A stretch of 64,000 nt of DNA from Sporosarcina sp. Te-1. GTDB lineage: Bacteria > Bacillota > Bacilli > Bacillales_A > Planococcaceae. Of this stretch, positions 9,142-18,405 are shown in pieces. A model generated the notes under the pieces. The model worked only from the letters and a program-made list of their open reading frames with translations. It was not told the DNA's origin and made no database searches. Position 1 is the stretch's first letter, and every line of letters begins with the position of its first letter. The stretch is from the NCBI RefSeq assembly GCF_017498505.1, contig NZ_CP071798.1, positions 3,521,501-3,585,500 of the forward strand, given 5' to 3'. The position numbers were made by a program, and so were the translations under genes.

Positions 9142-9170
9142 TTGACATTATATCACGACGAGAATATATT
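9142..9170 (+). promoter_or_regulatory. Sigma-A promoter of the 9233 operon
   Basis: TTGACA (9142-9147) and TATATT (9165-9170) are separated by 17 bases, an almost ideal vegetative promoter. The predicted start site, about 9177, lies just before the IclR-type palindromes. Confidence 0.75.
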
Positions 9171-9181
9171 TTACATATAAA

Positions 9182-9219
9182 CTTTCCTTTCAACGGAAAG
9201 TGTTTCCACTATGCGGAAA
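9182..9219. promoter_or_regulatory. Putative IclR operator (overlapping palindromes)
   Basis: Two inverted repeats of the form TTTCC-N7-GGAAA lie side by side (9183-9199 and 9203-9219), with centres about 20 bp apart. Their inner arms form CGGAAAGTGTTTCCA (9194-9208), very close to the E. coli IclR consensus TGGAAATNATTTCCA. The position immediately downstream of the predicted start site suggests repression by blocking transcription. Confidence 0.55.
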
Positions 9220-9232
9220 AGGGGGAGAAAGA

Positions 9233-10105
9233 ATGAAATATTGTTCGTCCATGTTTGCCCCGTTGCAACATGTCATTGTGAAGCATCCGAATGAGGCGTT
9301 TCAAGGTCAATCGCATTTGGCGGAAGCTTGGAAAACATTTAACTACTTGGAGGAGCCGGTCTTTGAAGAGTCTGTGCAGGAGTTCAGTGAGTTCATCGAA
9401 ATTCTCGAACGGCATGTCGATCGTATTGATTACTTGCCAGCTTCAGAGAAAGTGGGATTAGACTCCCTATATGCACATGATCCGGTTAAGTTCACGCCTG
9501 AAGGTGCGATTATTTTAAAATCCGGCAAATCTTTACGGCAGCCGGAAGCAGAGGTATACAAGCAATTCTTGCAAGAAAAGGGCATCCCCATCGTAGGTGA
9601 GTTGACTGGAAACGCCGTAGCTGACGGAGGAGATATTGTTTGGTTGGATGATCGGACACTTGCGGTCGGCCGGGGTTACCGTACAAATGACGAAGCGATT
9701 CGACAGTTAAAAGAATTGACCACGGAAATGGTGGATAAGTTTATCGTTGTGCAGCTTCCGCATGATTTAGGGGAAGCGGAGTGTCTCCATTTGATGTCTT
9801 TCATCAGTATGGTCGACAAGGATCTGGCTGTTGTTCATTCAAGACTGATGCCTGTATTTTTTAGACAGCTTTTACTCGAACGAGGCATCCAGTTAATCGA
9901 AGTGCCGAAAGACGAATATGACTTGCTTGGTTGCAATGTGCTTGCGCTTGCTCCCCGCATTTGTGTGATACCGCGTGGAAACGATTTCACGAAACAGCAA
10001 TTGGAAGAAGCCGGTGCGACGGTATATGAATATAAAGGTGAGGAAATCAGCGTGAAGGGGACAGGTGGACCGACATGTCTAACATGTCCGGTTGTCAGAG
10101 GATAG
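9233..10105 (+). CDS. Dimethylarginine dimethylaminohydrolase / arginine deiminase-fold enzyme (first copy)
   Basis: The 290-residue protein has the guanidino-group-modifying pentein fold. Visible landmarks are YAHDPVKF near residue 78, the substrate-binding GNAVADGGDIVW near residue 130, the catalytic-histidine region GEAECLHLMSFISMVD, and a C-terminal nucleophile in GGPTCLTCPV. Such enzymes release ammonia or (di)methylamine from arginine or methylarginine to give citrulline. The start ATG 9233 follows GGGGGAG. It is the first gene of the operon and shares its fold with the next gene, from which it has diverged strongly. The exact substrate cannot be told from sequence. Confidence 0.7.
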   Translation: MKYCSSMFAPLQHVIVKHPNEAFQGQSHLAEAWKTFNYLEEPVFEESVQEFSEFIEILERHVDRIDYLPASEKVGLDSLYAHDPVKFTPEGAIILKSGKSLRQPEAEVYKQFLQEKGIPIVGELTGNAVADGGDIVWLDDRTLAVGRGYRTNDEAIRQLKELTTEMVDKFIVVQLPHDLGEAECLHLMSFISMVDKDLAVVHSRLMPVFFRQLLLERGIQLIEVPKDEYDLLGCNVLALAPRICVIPRGNDFTKQQLEEAGATVYEYKGEEISVKGTGGPTCLTCPVVRG

Positions 10106-10152
10106 GAATGGATCAAAATCAATCAATGAATGATGAAAAGGAGCGTCTGCTA

Positions 10153-10914
10153 ATGTTTAACAATGTCGTCGTAAAAACTCCAGGGAAAAGCTATTTGAAT
10201 GGATTAACAACTTCAGACCTAGGAACGCCGGATTATGATGTGTTGCTTGCCCAACATGAGGCCTATGTCAAAGCGTTGGAAAAATGCGGAGTGACTGTCA
10301 CTCACCTGCCGGCTAGCGAGGAATTTCCGGATTCTACGTTTGTGGAAGATACAGCCGTATTGACACCTGATTTTGCGGTCATTTCCAATCCAGGGGCTGA
10401 TTCCAGAAACCGAGAGATCGAAGAGATGGAACCGGTTCTTAAAAAGTTTTACGATAAAATGTTTTATATTGAAGCACCGGGGACGTTAGATGGCGGCGAT
10501 GTACTTCAAGCGGAAGATTGTTTTTATATCGGAATTTCCGATCGGACAAATGAAGAAGGTGCCCGTCAATTAAAAAAGATTCTCGAAGCAGAAGGCTATG
10601 AAGCGACGATTATCCCATTAAAGGAATTCTTCCATTTAAAGACAGGTATTGCGTACGTTGGTGAAAATCGTATGGTTGTAGCGGGCGAATTTATCAATCA
10701 TCCCGCGTTTGATTCCTATGAGAAGATTATTATCGGTAAAGAAGATGAGTATTCCGCCAACATGATCCGTGTCAATGACTATGTCATTATACCGAAGGGT
10801 TATGAGGAGACGAAACGAAAGTTGACAGAAGCCGGTTATGAAACAATTGAATTGGACATGTCTGAAGTTCGCAAGCATGACGGTGGTTTAAGCTGTCTAT
10901 CACTTCGCTTCTAA
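10153..10914 (+). CDS. N(omega),N(omega)-dimethylarginine dimethylaminohydrolase (DDAH)
   Basis: The 253-residue pentein-fold hydrolase is predicted to convert dimethylarginine to citrulline and dimethylamine. It has FPDSTFVEDTAVL (acidic substrate residues, about 62-74), TLDGGDVLQ, the catalytic histidine in FFHLKTGIAYV, and the C-terminal nucleophile in HDGGLSCLSLRF. ATG 10153 is chosen because MFNNVVVKTPGKS matches the family N-terminus and AAAGGAG lies nine bases upstream; an in-frame ATG at 10108 would add a 15-residue extension. It follows the first hydrolase by 47 bases and precedes the permease by 21, which indicates co-transcription. Confidence 0.85.
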   Translation: MFNNVVVKTPGKSYLNGLTTSDLGTPDYDVLLAQHEAYVKALEKCGVTVTHLPASEEFPDSTFVEDTAVLTPDFAVISNPGADSRNREIEEMEPVLKKFYDKMFYIEAPGTLDGGDVLQAEDCFYIGISDRTNEEGARQLKKILEAEGYEATIIPLKEFFHLKTGIAYVGENRMVVAGEFINHPAFDSYEKIIIGKEDEYSANMIRVNDYVIIPKGYEETKRKLTEAGYETIELDMSEVRKHDGGLSCLSLRF

Positions 10915-10935
10915 TTTGAAAGGGAGGGAAATCGA

Positions 10936-12342
10936 ATGTCGAACACAAGGGGAAACACTGAACCACTGGAGTTGAACCGTTCGATGAAAAGCCGCCATTT
11001 GCTGATGTTATCACTTGGCGGCGTCATCGGAACGGGGCTGTTTTTAAACGTAGGGTATACTATCAATCAGGCAGGGCCCGGCGGAGCGATTATCGGTTAC
11101 CTGATCGGCGGGTTAATTTTATACATGGTCATGACATGTCTTGGGGAATTGGCGGTTCATATGCCGGTAACCGGGTCTTTTCAAACGTATGCAACCCGCT
11201 ATATCAGTCCTTCTGTCGGTTTTTCATTAGGCTGGATGTATTTTGTCGGTTCAGCGGCAACGGCAGGGGTGGAGTTTACCGCAGCAGGTATACTCATGCA
11301 ACATTGGTTTCCTCATGTTCCCGTCTGGGTTTGGTGTGCGGCGTTTATGGTGTTGTTGTTTTTCCTCAATGCCCTTACGACAAAAGGTTTTGCTGAGGCT
11401 GAATTTTGGTTTGCCGGCATAAAAGTGCTCGCTGTTGTCGCATTTATTATCATCGGGGTGGCCGCGATATTCGGCTGGGTTCCGTTAGCGGATCGGCCGG
11501 TACCTCATTTGTCGAATCTGGCGCCAAGTGGTCTTTTTCCGGCAGGCATCGCCATCATTTTTGTTACGATGATGAATGTCATCTTTTCGTATCAAGGCTC
11601 GGAACTGGTTGGAATCGCAGCCGGCGAAACAGATGATCCGGGCAAGAACATCCCGAGGGCAATACGTACTATCCTCTTCAGGATTGTCATCTTTTACATT
11701 GCCTCTATCATTGTGCTATCAGCTATATTTCCGTCGTCTGAACTGGGGCTGATGGAAAGTCCGTTTGTTACCCTGATGAAGCTTGCGGGTGTTCCTTACG
11801 CGGCAGGTATTATGAACTTTATTATCCTGACGGCTATCTTGTCTGTTGGAAATTCATGTTTATATGCGTCGACCCGTTTATTATGGTCCATGGCAAATGA
11901 GGGAATGGCGCCAAAGCTTTTTGGCAAGTTGACAAAAAGAAAAGTGCCTCTGAATGCTTTGTATTTTACAATGGCATTTTCCCTGTTGTCTTTATTGACA
12001 AGTGTTATGGAAGCGGATTCAGTATTTGTGCTGCTTATGTCAATCGCAGGGATTGCGGTTACGATTTCATGGATGGGGATTGCCACATCACAGCTGATGT
12101 TCAGGAAACAGTACTTGAAAGCTGGCGGTAAAGTAGGCGACTTAGGTTTTCATGTACCATTCTATCCGGCAGTTCCAATCATTTGCATATCGTTTTGTCT
12201 GTTGATTCTCATATTCTTGGCGTTTGACCCAAGTCAGCGGATTGGATTGATTTACGGTGTAGGATTCTTCATCGCATGTATGGTATTTTATAAATTAAAA
12301 TTGCAAAAAAGGGAACAGGAACTTCCGGGGCGAAGCCTGTGA
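10936..12342 (+). CDS. Amino-acid permease, RocE/RocC-like (APC superfamily)
   Basis: The 468-residue, 12-helix permease has the APC signature MKSRHLLMLSLGGVIGTGLF and SYQGSELVGIAAGE. It aligns by eye along its whole length with B. subtilis RocE, the arginine/ornithine permease (GELAV, GSFQTYAT, NEG and SLAFDP-like landmarks are shared). It probably brings arginine or its methylated derivative into the cell for the two hydrolases just upstream. GGGAGGG precedes ATG 10936. I leave the symbol blank because orthology to RocE rather than RocC or another paralogue cannot be settled by eye. Confidence 0.85.
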   Translation: MSNTRGNTEPLELNRSMKSRHLLMLSLGGVIGTGLFLNVGYTINQAGPGGAIIGYLIGGLILYMVMTCLGELAVHMPVTGSFQTYATRYISPSVGFSLGWMYFVGSAATAGVEFTAAGILMQHWFPHVPVWVWCAAFMVLLFFLNALTTKGFAEAEFWFAGIKVLAVVAFIIIGVAAIFGWVPLADRPVPHLSNLAPSGLFPAGIAIIFVTMMNVIFSYQGSELVGIAAGETDDPGKNIPRAIRTILFRIVIFYIASIIVLSAIFPSSELGLMESPFVTLMKLAGVPYAAGIMNFIILTAILSVGNSCLYASTRLLWSMANEGMAPKLFGKLTKRKVPLNALYFTMAFSLLSLLTSVMEADSVFVLLMSIAGIAVTISWMGIATSQLMFRKQYLKAGGKVGDLGFHVPFYPAVPIICISFCLLILIFLAFDPSQRIGLIYGVGFFIACMVFYKLKLQKREQELPGRSL

Positions 12343-12400
12343 AATAAAAAATAATTACGACGAAAATTTTCTTAATATTGGGAACTCAGGGGGTAGCAGG

Positions 12401-13816
12401 ATGAGGGAAGATAAGGGGAGTCACGTGCAAACTCAAGAAACACCGGAGAAAGGGATCAATGCCTTTTTCCTCATGTTCCTAGTTATCGTCATCATGACGG
12501 TATTGACATATATTTTACCAGCCGGCCAATATGATCGGGTGGAAAAGGACGGACGGACCGTTGTAGATCCGACCTCCTTCCACTTTGTTGATTCTTCACC
12601 TGTTGGCCTATTGGAGATGTTCAACAGTGTGCATCTAGGATTAGTGGAAGGCGCTCCGATCATCCTATTCGTCTTTTTATTTGGCGGAGCTTTGGGGATC
12701 ATGCAAGCCACTGGAGCAATCGATTCGTTCATCACCTTTGTGGCTGCCCGTTTCGGGACAAAGGAAAAACTGTTGATTCCCCTGCTGGTCCTCATTTTTT
12801 CATTGTTGGGGACATTGATTGGATCAGCTGAAGACACGCTCGTTTACATTGCAATCATTGTACCGATGACAATGGCGCTCCGAATGGATGCGTTGACCGG
12901 ATTTGCGATTGTCATGCTCGGAACGCTGGCAACCGGTTTTGTTACGGGGATTACAAACCCCTTCAACGTCGCGGTCGCCCAAAGCATTGCGGAGCTGCCG
13001 ATTTATTCGGGTATGGGATTGCGTATTGCGATTTATGTCGTGTTTTATTTATTGACTGTCTTCTATATTTATTTCCATGCGCGGAAAGTGAAAAGGGACC
13101 CAAGCAAAGGGGTATATGGAAAATTCAATCCGAATGAACAGGTAGAAATTGACAGGAACTTTAAAATGAGCCTGCGACATAAACTTGCATTACTTGTACT
13201 GTTGCTAAACTTCGTAGCGCTTGTTGTAGGCGTGATTAAATTTCAATGGTATATTAGCGAAATCGGCGGAATTTTCCTCTTGAGCGCCATCATCATGGGT
13301 GTAATAGGGAAATTATCGCCGAACCAGATGGCCAACGGATTTATCGCCGGAGCACGTGAAATGGTGGCAGGGGCTCTCATTATCGGAATCGCTCAAACCA
13401 TTTTAGTCATAACGAAGAACGGCGGTTTGCTTGATACGATTTTGTACTATGCGTCTTCATTAGTTGGCAGCTTGCCGGCCTCCATTAACGCAGTCGGCAT
13501 GTTCATCATGCAGCTATTCCTGAATTTTATTGTTCCTTCCGGTAGTGGCCAGGCTGCATTGACGATGCCGATCATGACGCCGTTGGCTGATTTAATCGGT
13601 GTTACACGGCAAACGGCTGTTTTTGCCTTCCAGATGGGGGATGGGATATCGAATATGGTGATCCCGACAAGCGGCGTCTTGTTGGCAGGGTTAGCCATCG
13701 CCGGTATTCCGTTCACGAAATGGGTGAGATGGGTCTTCCCTTATTTTCTCATGCAAGTCGCGATTGCCATCATCTTTTTGATCATCGCGCAGGCAATCAA
13801 TTATGGACCTTTCTAA
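12401..13816 (+). CDS. YfcC-family membrane transporter (basic amino acid antiporter-like)
   Basis: The 471-residue protein has about 12 membrane segments and belongs to the YfcC/ArcD-like ion transporter group. Key stretches are LTYILPAGQYDRV at the start, GSAEDTLVYIAIIVPM, TGITNPFNVAVAQ, and the C-terminal NFIVPSGSGQAALTMPIM. Relatives exchange arginine for ornithine or take up peptides and carboxylates. Here a role in exporting ornithine, citrulline or another product is inferred from the operon. ATG 12401 is used; GTG 12425 with GGGGAG before it is a credible alternative that removes eight residues. Confidence 0.8.
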   Translation: MREDKGSHVQTQETPEKGINAFFLMFLVIVIMTVLTYILPAGQYDRVEKDGRTVVDPTSFHFVDSSPVGLLEMFNSVHLGLVEGAPIILFVFLFGGALGIMQATGAIDSFITFVAARFGTKEKLLIPLLVLIFSLLGTLIGSAEDTLVYIAIIVPMTMALRMDALTGFAIVMLGTLATGFVTGITNPFNVAVAQSIAELPIYSGMGLRIAIYVVFYLLTVFYIYFHARKVKRDPSKGVYGKFNPNEQVEIDRNFKMSLRHKLALLVLLLNFVALVVGVIKFQWYISEIGGIFLLSAIIMGVIGKLSPNQMANGFIAGAREMVAGALIIGIAQTILVITKNGGLLDTILYYASSLVGSLPASINAVGMFIMQLFLNFIVPSGSGQAALTMPIMTPLADLIGVTRQTAVFAFQMGDGISNMVIPTSGVLLAGLAIAGIPFTKWVRWVFPYFLMQVAIAIIFLIIAQAINYGPF

Positions 13817-13838
13817 CTGAATGAGGAGGCGTTATTGG

Positions 13839-15023
13839 ATGAGAAGTGAATCCCTTGATTTGCAAAAAGATGTGATTACATGGAGACGGCATTTACATGA
13901 AAATGCGGAGCTTTCCTATCAAGAATATCAAACTTCAGATTATATTTATCGTATTGTCAGTACGTTTCCGGGTGTAACGGTGACCCGGCCCACCAAAACA
14001 AGTGTCTATGCTGTGCTGAAAGGCGGGAAGGAAACGACGGAAAGGACCTATACGATTGCATTTCGTGCGGATATCGATGCGCTGCCGATTATGGAGGAAG
14101 CAGATATCGAGTTCAAATCGAAAAATCCGGGCGTCATGCATGCGTGTGGGCATGATGTCCACGCCGCCATGCTGCTGGGAACGGTAAAAGCGTTAGCCGA
14201 GAAACAGAATGAGTTAAGCGGCGAATTTCGGTTTATTTTTCAGCATGCGGAAGAAGTGACCCCGGGAGGAGCCATCGAGTTAGTTGAGAAAGGTGTCATG
14301 GAAGGCGTCGATTATGTATTTGCGCTTCATGTCTATCCATATGAAGAGGCCGGAAAGTTCACAATGCGTGCCGGGGCCATGAATGCGGCAGGCGATGATT
14401 TCGAAATTAAAATAATCGGCAGCGGCGGTCACGCTTCTACACCCGAGTTGACAGTGGATCCACTCATCGTTGGTGCCGAAATTGCCACGAATATATCCCA
14501 TGTGGTCGCCAGAAAGTTGCCGATATTGAAAGCGCCTGTTATTACCGTCACAAAATTCAATTGCGGCAACTCCTTGAATGTTATCGCGGATACTGCGGAG
14601 CTTGGCGGAACAATTCGCTCCCATGACCCGGAGGTCCGCATCCAGGCAAGGGACTATCTGGAACAAGTGGTGCGGGGCATTGCGGCTGCTCATGGTGCAG
14701 AGGTAGAAGTGAAATGGGATATCGGCTGTGCAGCCGTCATCAATGATGAAAAAGCGACGGCAATTACGAAGAGTGTCGCAGAGGAATTGGTCGGGCCAGA
14801 AAATGTCATCTCGTTGGAAGAACCGTTATTCGGTGCGGAAGATTTTGCGGCCTATTCGGAAGCCGTCCCGGCTTCCATGCAGTTCATCGGCGTCCATAAT
14901 GCAAGTTTTGGGCAGGCGTATCCACTGCATCATCCGAAGTTCAAGGTGGATGAAGAGGCGATGCAATATGGTGTTAGTTATTTTGTGAAGATAGCAGAAA
15001 AATTCTCTGCTGGTCTCCGATGA
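13839..15023 (+). CDS. M20-family amidohydrolase (N-acyl-amino-acid hydrolase type)
   Basis: The 394-residue metal-dependent hydrolase is of the hippurate hydrolase/IAA-amino-acid hydrolase branch. It shows the N-terminal WRRHLHENAELSYQEYQT, FRADIDALPI, the metal-binding GVMHACGHDVHAAMLLG, the catalytic glutamates in FQHAEEVTPGGA, and the dimerisation domain with GSGGHASTPE. It removes acyl groups from amino acids; in this operon it may free arginine, ornithine or citrulline from an acylated form. GAGGAGG precedes ATG 13839, 22 bases after the transporter gene, so it belongs to the operon. Confidence 0.85.
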   Translation: MRSESLDLQKDVITWRRHLHENAELSYQEYQTSDYIYRIVSTFPGVTVTRPTKTSVYAVLKGGKETTERTYTIAFRADIDALPIMEEADIEFKSKNPGVMHACGHDVHAAMLLGTVKALAEKQNELSGEFRFIFQHAEEVTPGGAIELVEKGVMEGVDYVFALHVYPYEEAGKFTMRAGAMNAAGDDFEIKIIGSGGHASTPELTVDPLIVGAEIATNISHVVARKLPILKAPVITVTKFNCGNSLNVIADTAELGGTIRSHDPEVRIQARDYLEQVVRGIAAAHGAEVEVKWDIGCAAVINDEKATAITKSVAEELVGPENVISLEEPLFGAEDFAAYSEAVPASMQFIGVHNASFGQAYPLHHPKFKVDEEAMQYGVSYFVKIAEKFSAGLR

Positions 15024-15108
15024 TCGTTCAGGCAGGATAAATGGGGAAAATGCCCGCATCTTACCCATATCATGTAGACAATACTGTATTATATAAGGAG
15101 TTTTTTGT

Positions 15109-16728
15109 ATGGATCGATATAAATGGAAAACATCAGAAACCTTGCGGAGCTTGTTATGTGAACTTGTCAGCTGGGACAGCCAAACATTGACAGATGGAGA
15201 ACGTACCTTTTCGGCAAAGTTGAAAATGAAACTGGAGCAGCTTAGTTATTTTCAAGAACATCCTGAGCAGCTAGCTTTGCATGACGCAGGACTTGGACGC
15301 AGTACCTTAACTGCGCTGTATCAACATCCGGATGCTGTGGAAACGGTCGTGCTGATCAGCCATTTTGATACGGTCCAAACAGAAGAATATGGTGTGTTAG
15401 AGCCGCTTGCTTATCATCCGGAAGAATTGACCAAGAAGCTTCTAGAATACAAACAAGAACTTCCTTTGGCGGCACGGGTGGATTTGGAATCAGGTAATTA
15501 CCTCTTCGGCCGTGGAACAATGGATATGAAAATGGGTCTGGCCCTTCATATGCAGTTAATTGAGAAGGCGAGTGTGGAACAATGGCCGATCAATCTCTTG
15601 TTGACAACTGTTCCGGATGAGGAAGTGAATTCAGCGGGCATGCGCGCGGCCGTCAAGGCGCTTGGACGCTTGCGTGACGAGTACGGCCTGTCTTACAAAC
15701 TATTCTTGAATAGCGAACCATCCTTTTCGCAGGGACCCGCAGATACGAATGAATACATCTATTCAGGCACGATTGGAAAGATCATGCCGGCCGCTTTATT
15801 TTACGGAAAAGAAACACATGTCGGCGAGCCGTTGAAAGGAATGACGGCCAATTACATCGCTTCCTTTTTAACGCAACGAATGGAGTGGAATGAAAAGTTC
15901 CGTGAAACAGATCTCGGAGAAAGTACGCCGCTCCCGGTTTCATTACAACAGAAGGATTTAAAATTCCAATATTCGACCCAAACCCCATATCGAGCTGCTG
16001 CTCTATACAACGTCTTCCTGTTCAAACGAACGGCGGCAGAGGTCATGGATTTATTTGAGGAAGTCGCGAGAGACGCAATGGAGGCTTGCAATGAAAGCTA
16101 CCAAGCTATCTGTGAACGGGAACAAATGAAAGGCATCGGGAAAGTGAAGGTGCTGCGTTATGAACAATTGCTTGCACACGCAACGGGGAAATTGGGGGCA
16201 GCAGAAGTGGAAAGGTTGAAAGCACAGGTGCTTGCGCATGAGGAATGGGATGATCGTGAGAAATCCATTCGGATTGTGGACGATCTGATGATTCAATGCC
16301 AAGAGCTTGCTCCGGCGACCGTGCTATTGTATGCGCCCCCTTATTACCCGGCTGTGAATTCTTCCCATGACCCGTTCATACAGGAAGCGATTCATCTTAT
16401 TCAGGAGACCGCAAAGCCCTTTGGCATTTCGCTTGAACAGATCCACTATTTCAATGGCATCTGTGATTTGAGCTATGTGAATTATGATGATATGGCGAAT
16501 GGTTGGACTTCATTTGAAAGAAATACGCCTGTATGGGGAGATTCGTATAACATCCCATTTGAAGAAATGGGTGAATTGAGGGCACCTGTACTGAACGTGG
16601 GACCGTTCGGAAAGGATGCTCATCAGAAGACGGAACGGTTGCATGTAGAAAGTGCATTCAAAGAAATGCCAGTCCTCTTGGAAACGCTGATACAAAAGTT
16701 GTTCTGCAAAAAGGTGGATGTGGCATAG
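15109..16728 (+). CDS. rocB: Arginine utilisation protein RocB (M20 peptidase family)
   Basis: The 539-residue protein aligns with B. subtilis RocB over its length. It opens with ETLRSLLCELVSWDSQT and contains ISHFDTVQTEEYG, GRGTMDMKMGLALHMQ (metal ligand), TTVPDEEVNSAGM, and a long C-terminal part with NGICDLSYVNYDDMANG, which separates RocB from ordinary M20 peptidases. RocB is needed for arginine utilisation in B. subtilis, but its reaction is not defined to my knowledge. The start ATG 15109 follows AAGGAG. It is the last gene of the operon and supports an arginine-related role for the whole unit. Confidence 0.9.
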   Translation: MDRYKWKTSETLRSLLCELVSWDSQTLTDGERTFSAKLKMKLEQLSYFQEHPEQLALHDAGLGRSTLTALYQHPDAVETVVLISHFDTVQTEEYGVLEPLAYHPEELTKKLLEYKQELPLAARVDLESGNYLFGRGTMDMKMGLALHMQLIEKASVEQWPINLLLTTVPDEEVNSAGMRAAVKALGRLRDEYGLSYKLFLNSEPSFSQGPADTNEYIYSGTIGKIMPAALFYGKETHVGEPLKGMTANYIASFLTQRMEWNEKFRETDLGESTPLPVSLQQKDLKFQYSTQTPYRAAALYNVFLFKRTAAEVMDLFEEVARDAMEACNESYQAICEREQMKGIGKVKVLRYEQLLAHATGKLGAAEVERLKAQVLAHEEWDDREKSIRIVDDLMIQCQELAPATVLLYAPPYYPAVNSSHDPFIQEAIHLIQETAKPFGISLEQIHYFNGICDLSYVNYDDMANGWTSFERNTPVWGDSYNIPFEEMGELRAPVLNVGPFGKDAHQKTERLHVESAFKEMPVLLETLIQKLFCKKVDVA

Positions 16729-16751
16729 GAGTCAGAAGATCCCGTTTGCAC

Positions 16752-16797
16752 AAAAAATCCCCTCACCGACAAAATCGGTCAAGAGGGGATTTGTTTT
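16752..16797. terminator. Bidirectional terminator between rocB and the YjiH gene
   Basis: AAATCCCCTC(A)CCGA pairs with TCGG..GAGGGGATTT and is flanked by A and T runs. It lies between convergent genes and can serve both. Confidence 0.9.
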
Positions 16798-16799
16798 CA

Positions 16800-18155
16800 T
16801 TAAAACAACAGGTGCGCTACACCCGCAACAATCGGCAGGGCGATGAGCGTACGCAAGACGAATATAATAATGAGGTCTAAGATGTTAATCGGAATTTTAG
16901 TTCCGAGAATCAAGCCGCCTACTTCTGACATGTAAATCAGTTGGACGACGGAAACAGTCGCAATTGTAAACAAGGTGATCGGGGATGTAATGACACCGTC
17001 AGCTAAAATGACAGGCAGGAACATATCTGCGAATCCAACAACCATTGATTGCGCCGCAATTGCTGCTTCAGGAATGCCAAGAATGGACAGGATCGGTTCA
17101 AACGGTTTCCCAAGAATCGTGAAGACGCTTGTGTACTCAGCCAGCATCAAGGCGACTGTACCGAACGCCATGACGACTGGCGCAACGCCAATCCACATAT
17201 CGAATACATTGCGCATTCCATCTGTGAAAATTTTGCCGAGATTCCGGTTCTTTGATGCAGTGAAGAGGGCATTTTCCAAGCCGTGGCTGAACACATTATA
17301 CCCTTCTGGCAGTTTTTCCTCTTCCCCTGTATACTCACGCCCATCGATATACTGTTCTTTTTTGCCGCGCAACGGATAAATTCGAGGCATAATCAGCGCA
17401 AGGATGATACCGGTACCCACAACCGTTCCGTAGAATGGGAGGAAGTAGCGATCGAGACCGACTGTATCTATGATGACGAGTGAGAACGTGATTGACACGA
17501 CTGAAAAAGTTGTCGCAATGATCGCAGCTTCTTTTTGTGTATAATGGCCGTCTTCATATTGCTTACTAGTGAGCAGCACACCGATTGTACCATCGCCGAT
17601 CCAGGAGGCGAGGGCATCGATGGAAGAACGTCCGGGCAATTGGAACAAAGGCCGCATGACTTTTACCATCATTGTTCCAAAAAACTCGAGCAGACCAAAG
17701 TTCAATAGCAATGGCAACAGCAAGCCGGCGAATAAAAAGATGGTGAATAGGAAAGAAACGAGACCGTCCGGCGCCAACAAGAGACCCCCCGTATTTTCAC
17801 TCCAAATTGCTTCAGGACCAATTTTAAATGTAACCATGATAGAGAAAACGGCTCCCAGAACCCGAGTGATGGTCCAAAAAGGCGTCACCTTGAAAAGGCT
17901 CGCTAGCAAGGATGGCCTGTCTCCCGTTTTCGGTATGAATAAAAAGATAACAGAGCCGAGTGCCGCAATGGTAATAATGACGGTCGCCGCCATTGGCATT
18001 GTCGGTTCTACAACGCCTGAAAGTAAATCGGCCAACTTGGCGATCGGTACTTTCCAACCGCTCTCAAAAGGTAATGGAATCATAAATAGGATGACTCCAA
18101 GAATAGAAGGGATCAAAAAGTAAAACCAAGTAGATATCCGGAACTGATTCAACAT
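16800..18155 (-). CDS. YjiH-family nucleoside-recognition/gate-domain membrane protein
   Basis: The 451-residue integral membrane protein has about ten hydrophobic segments and two Gate-type domains. The central ALASWIGDGTIGVLLTSKQYEDG and the C-terminal VVGFADMFLPVILADG are the paired family signatures. YjiH-like proteins are presumed transporters with unsettled substrates. GGAGAGAGT precedes ATG 18155. A cre-like site lies about 220 bp upstream of the start (18372-18385), so carbon catabolite control is possible. It is convergent with, and not part of, the arginine operon. Confidence 0.75.
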   Translation of the reverse strand: MLNQFRISTWFYFLIPSILGVILFMIPLPFESGWKVPIAKLADLLSGVVEPTMPMAATVIITIAALGSVIFLFIPKTGDRPSLLASLFKVTPFWTITRVLGAVFSIMVTFKIGPEAIWSENTGGLLLAPDGLVSFLFTIFLFAGLLLPLLLNFGLLEFFGTMMVKVMRPLFQLPGRSSIDALASWIGDGTIGVLLTSKQYEDGHYTQKEAAIIATTFSVVSITFSLVIIDTVGLDRYFLPFYGTVVGTGIILALIMPRIYPLRGKKEQYIDGREYTGEEEKLPEGYNVFSHGLENALFTASKNRNLGKIFTDGMRNVFDMWIGVAPVVMAFGTVALMLAEYTSVFTILGKPFEPILSILGIPEAAIAAQSMVVGFADMFLPVILADGVITSPITLFTIATVSVVQLIYMSEVGGLILGTKIPINILDLIIIFVLRTLIALPIVAGVAHLLF

Positions 18156-18272
18156 ACTCTCTCCTCGATGAATAAATATGATATTAGAATGAATGTTTAT
18201 ACATAATATAGTAGATTAGTTTGAATGTAAATGGCAACCCGAAAAGTCCTACTTATCAGTCAATTGGTTCAG

Positions 18273-18301
18273 TTGAGTTAACAAGCCGTTGCCGATATAA
18301 C
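18273..18301 (+). promoter_or_regulatory. Candidate sigma-A promoter for an unannotated short transcript
   Basis: TTGAGT (18273-18278) and TATAAC (18296-18301) are separated by exactly 17 bases on the + strand. No + strand gene follows before the terminator at 18406-18431. Confidence 0.4.
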
Positions 18302-18371
18302 ACTATGTTATAGCCAAATCAAACTGAGGATAAACATCTCTCTTAATACAAATAGTTTAGCTAGAATGAAG

Positions 18372-18385
18372 TGGAAGCGCTTGCA
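18372..18385. promoter_or_regulatory. cre-like CcpA site
   Basis: TGGAAGCGCTTGCA matches the catabolite responsive element TGWAARCGYTWNCA at all but one position. It lies 217 bases upstream of the YjiH gene start and inside the putative small transcript. Confidence 0.5.
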
Positions 18386-18405
18386 AAAATGAATAAACAG
18401 AAAGG

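Noticed and set aside
8312..9193. Longer form of the IclR protein starting at 9193
   Set aside because: The extra 44 residues have no RBS and would overlap the divergent operon promoter and the palindromes; ATG 9061 has a good RBS and fits the family.
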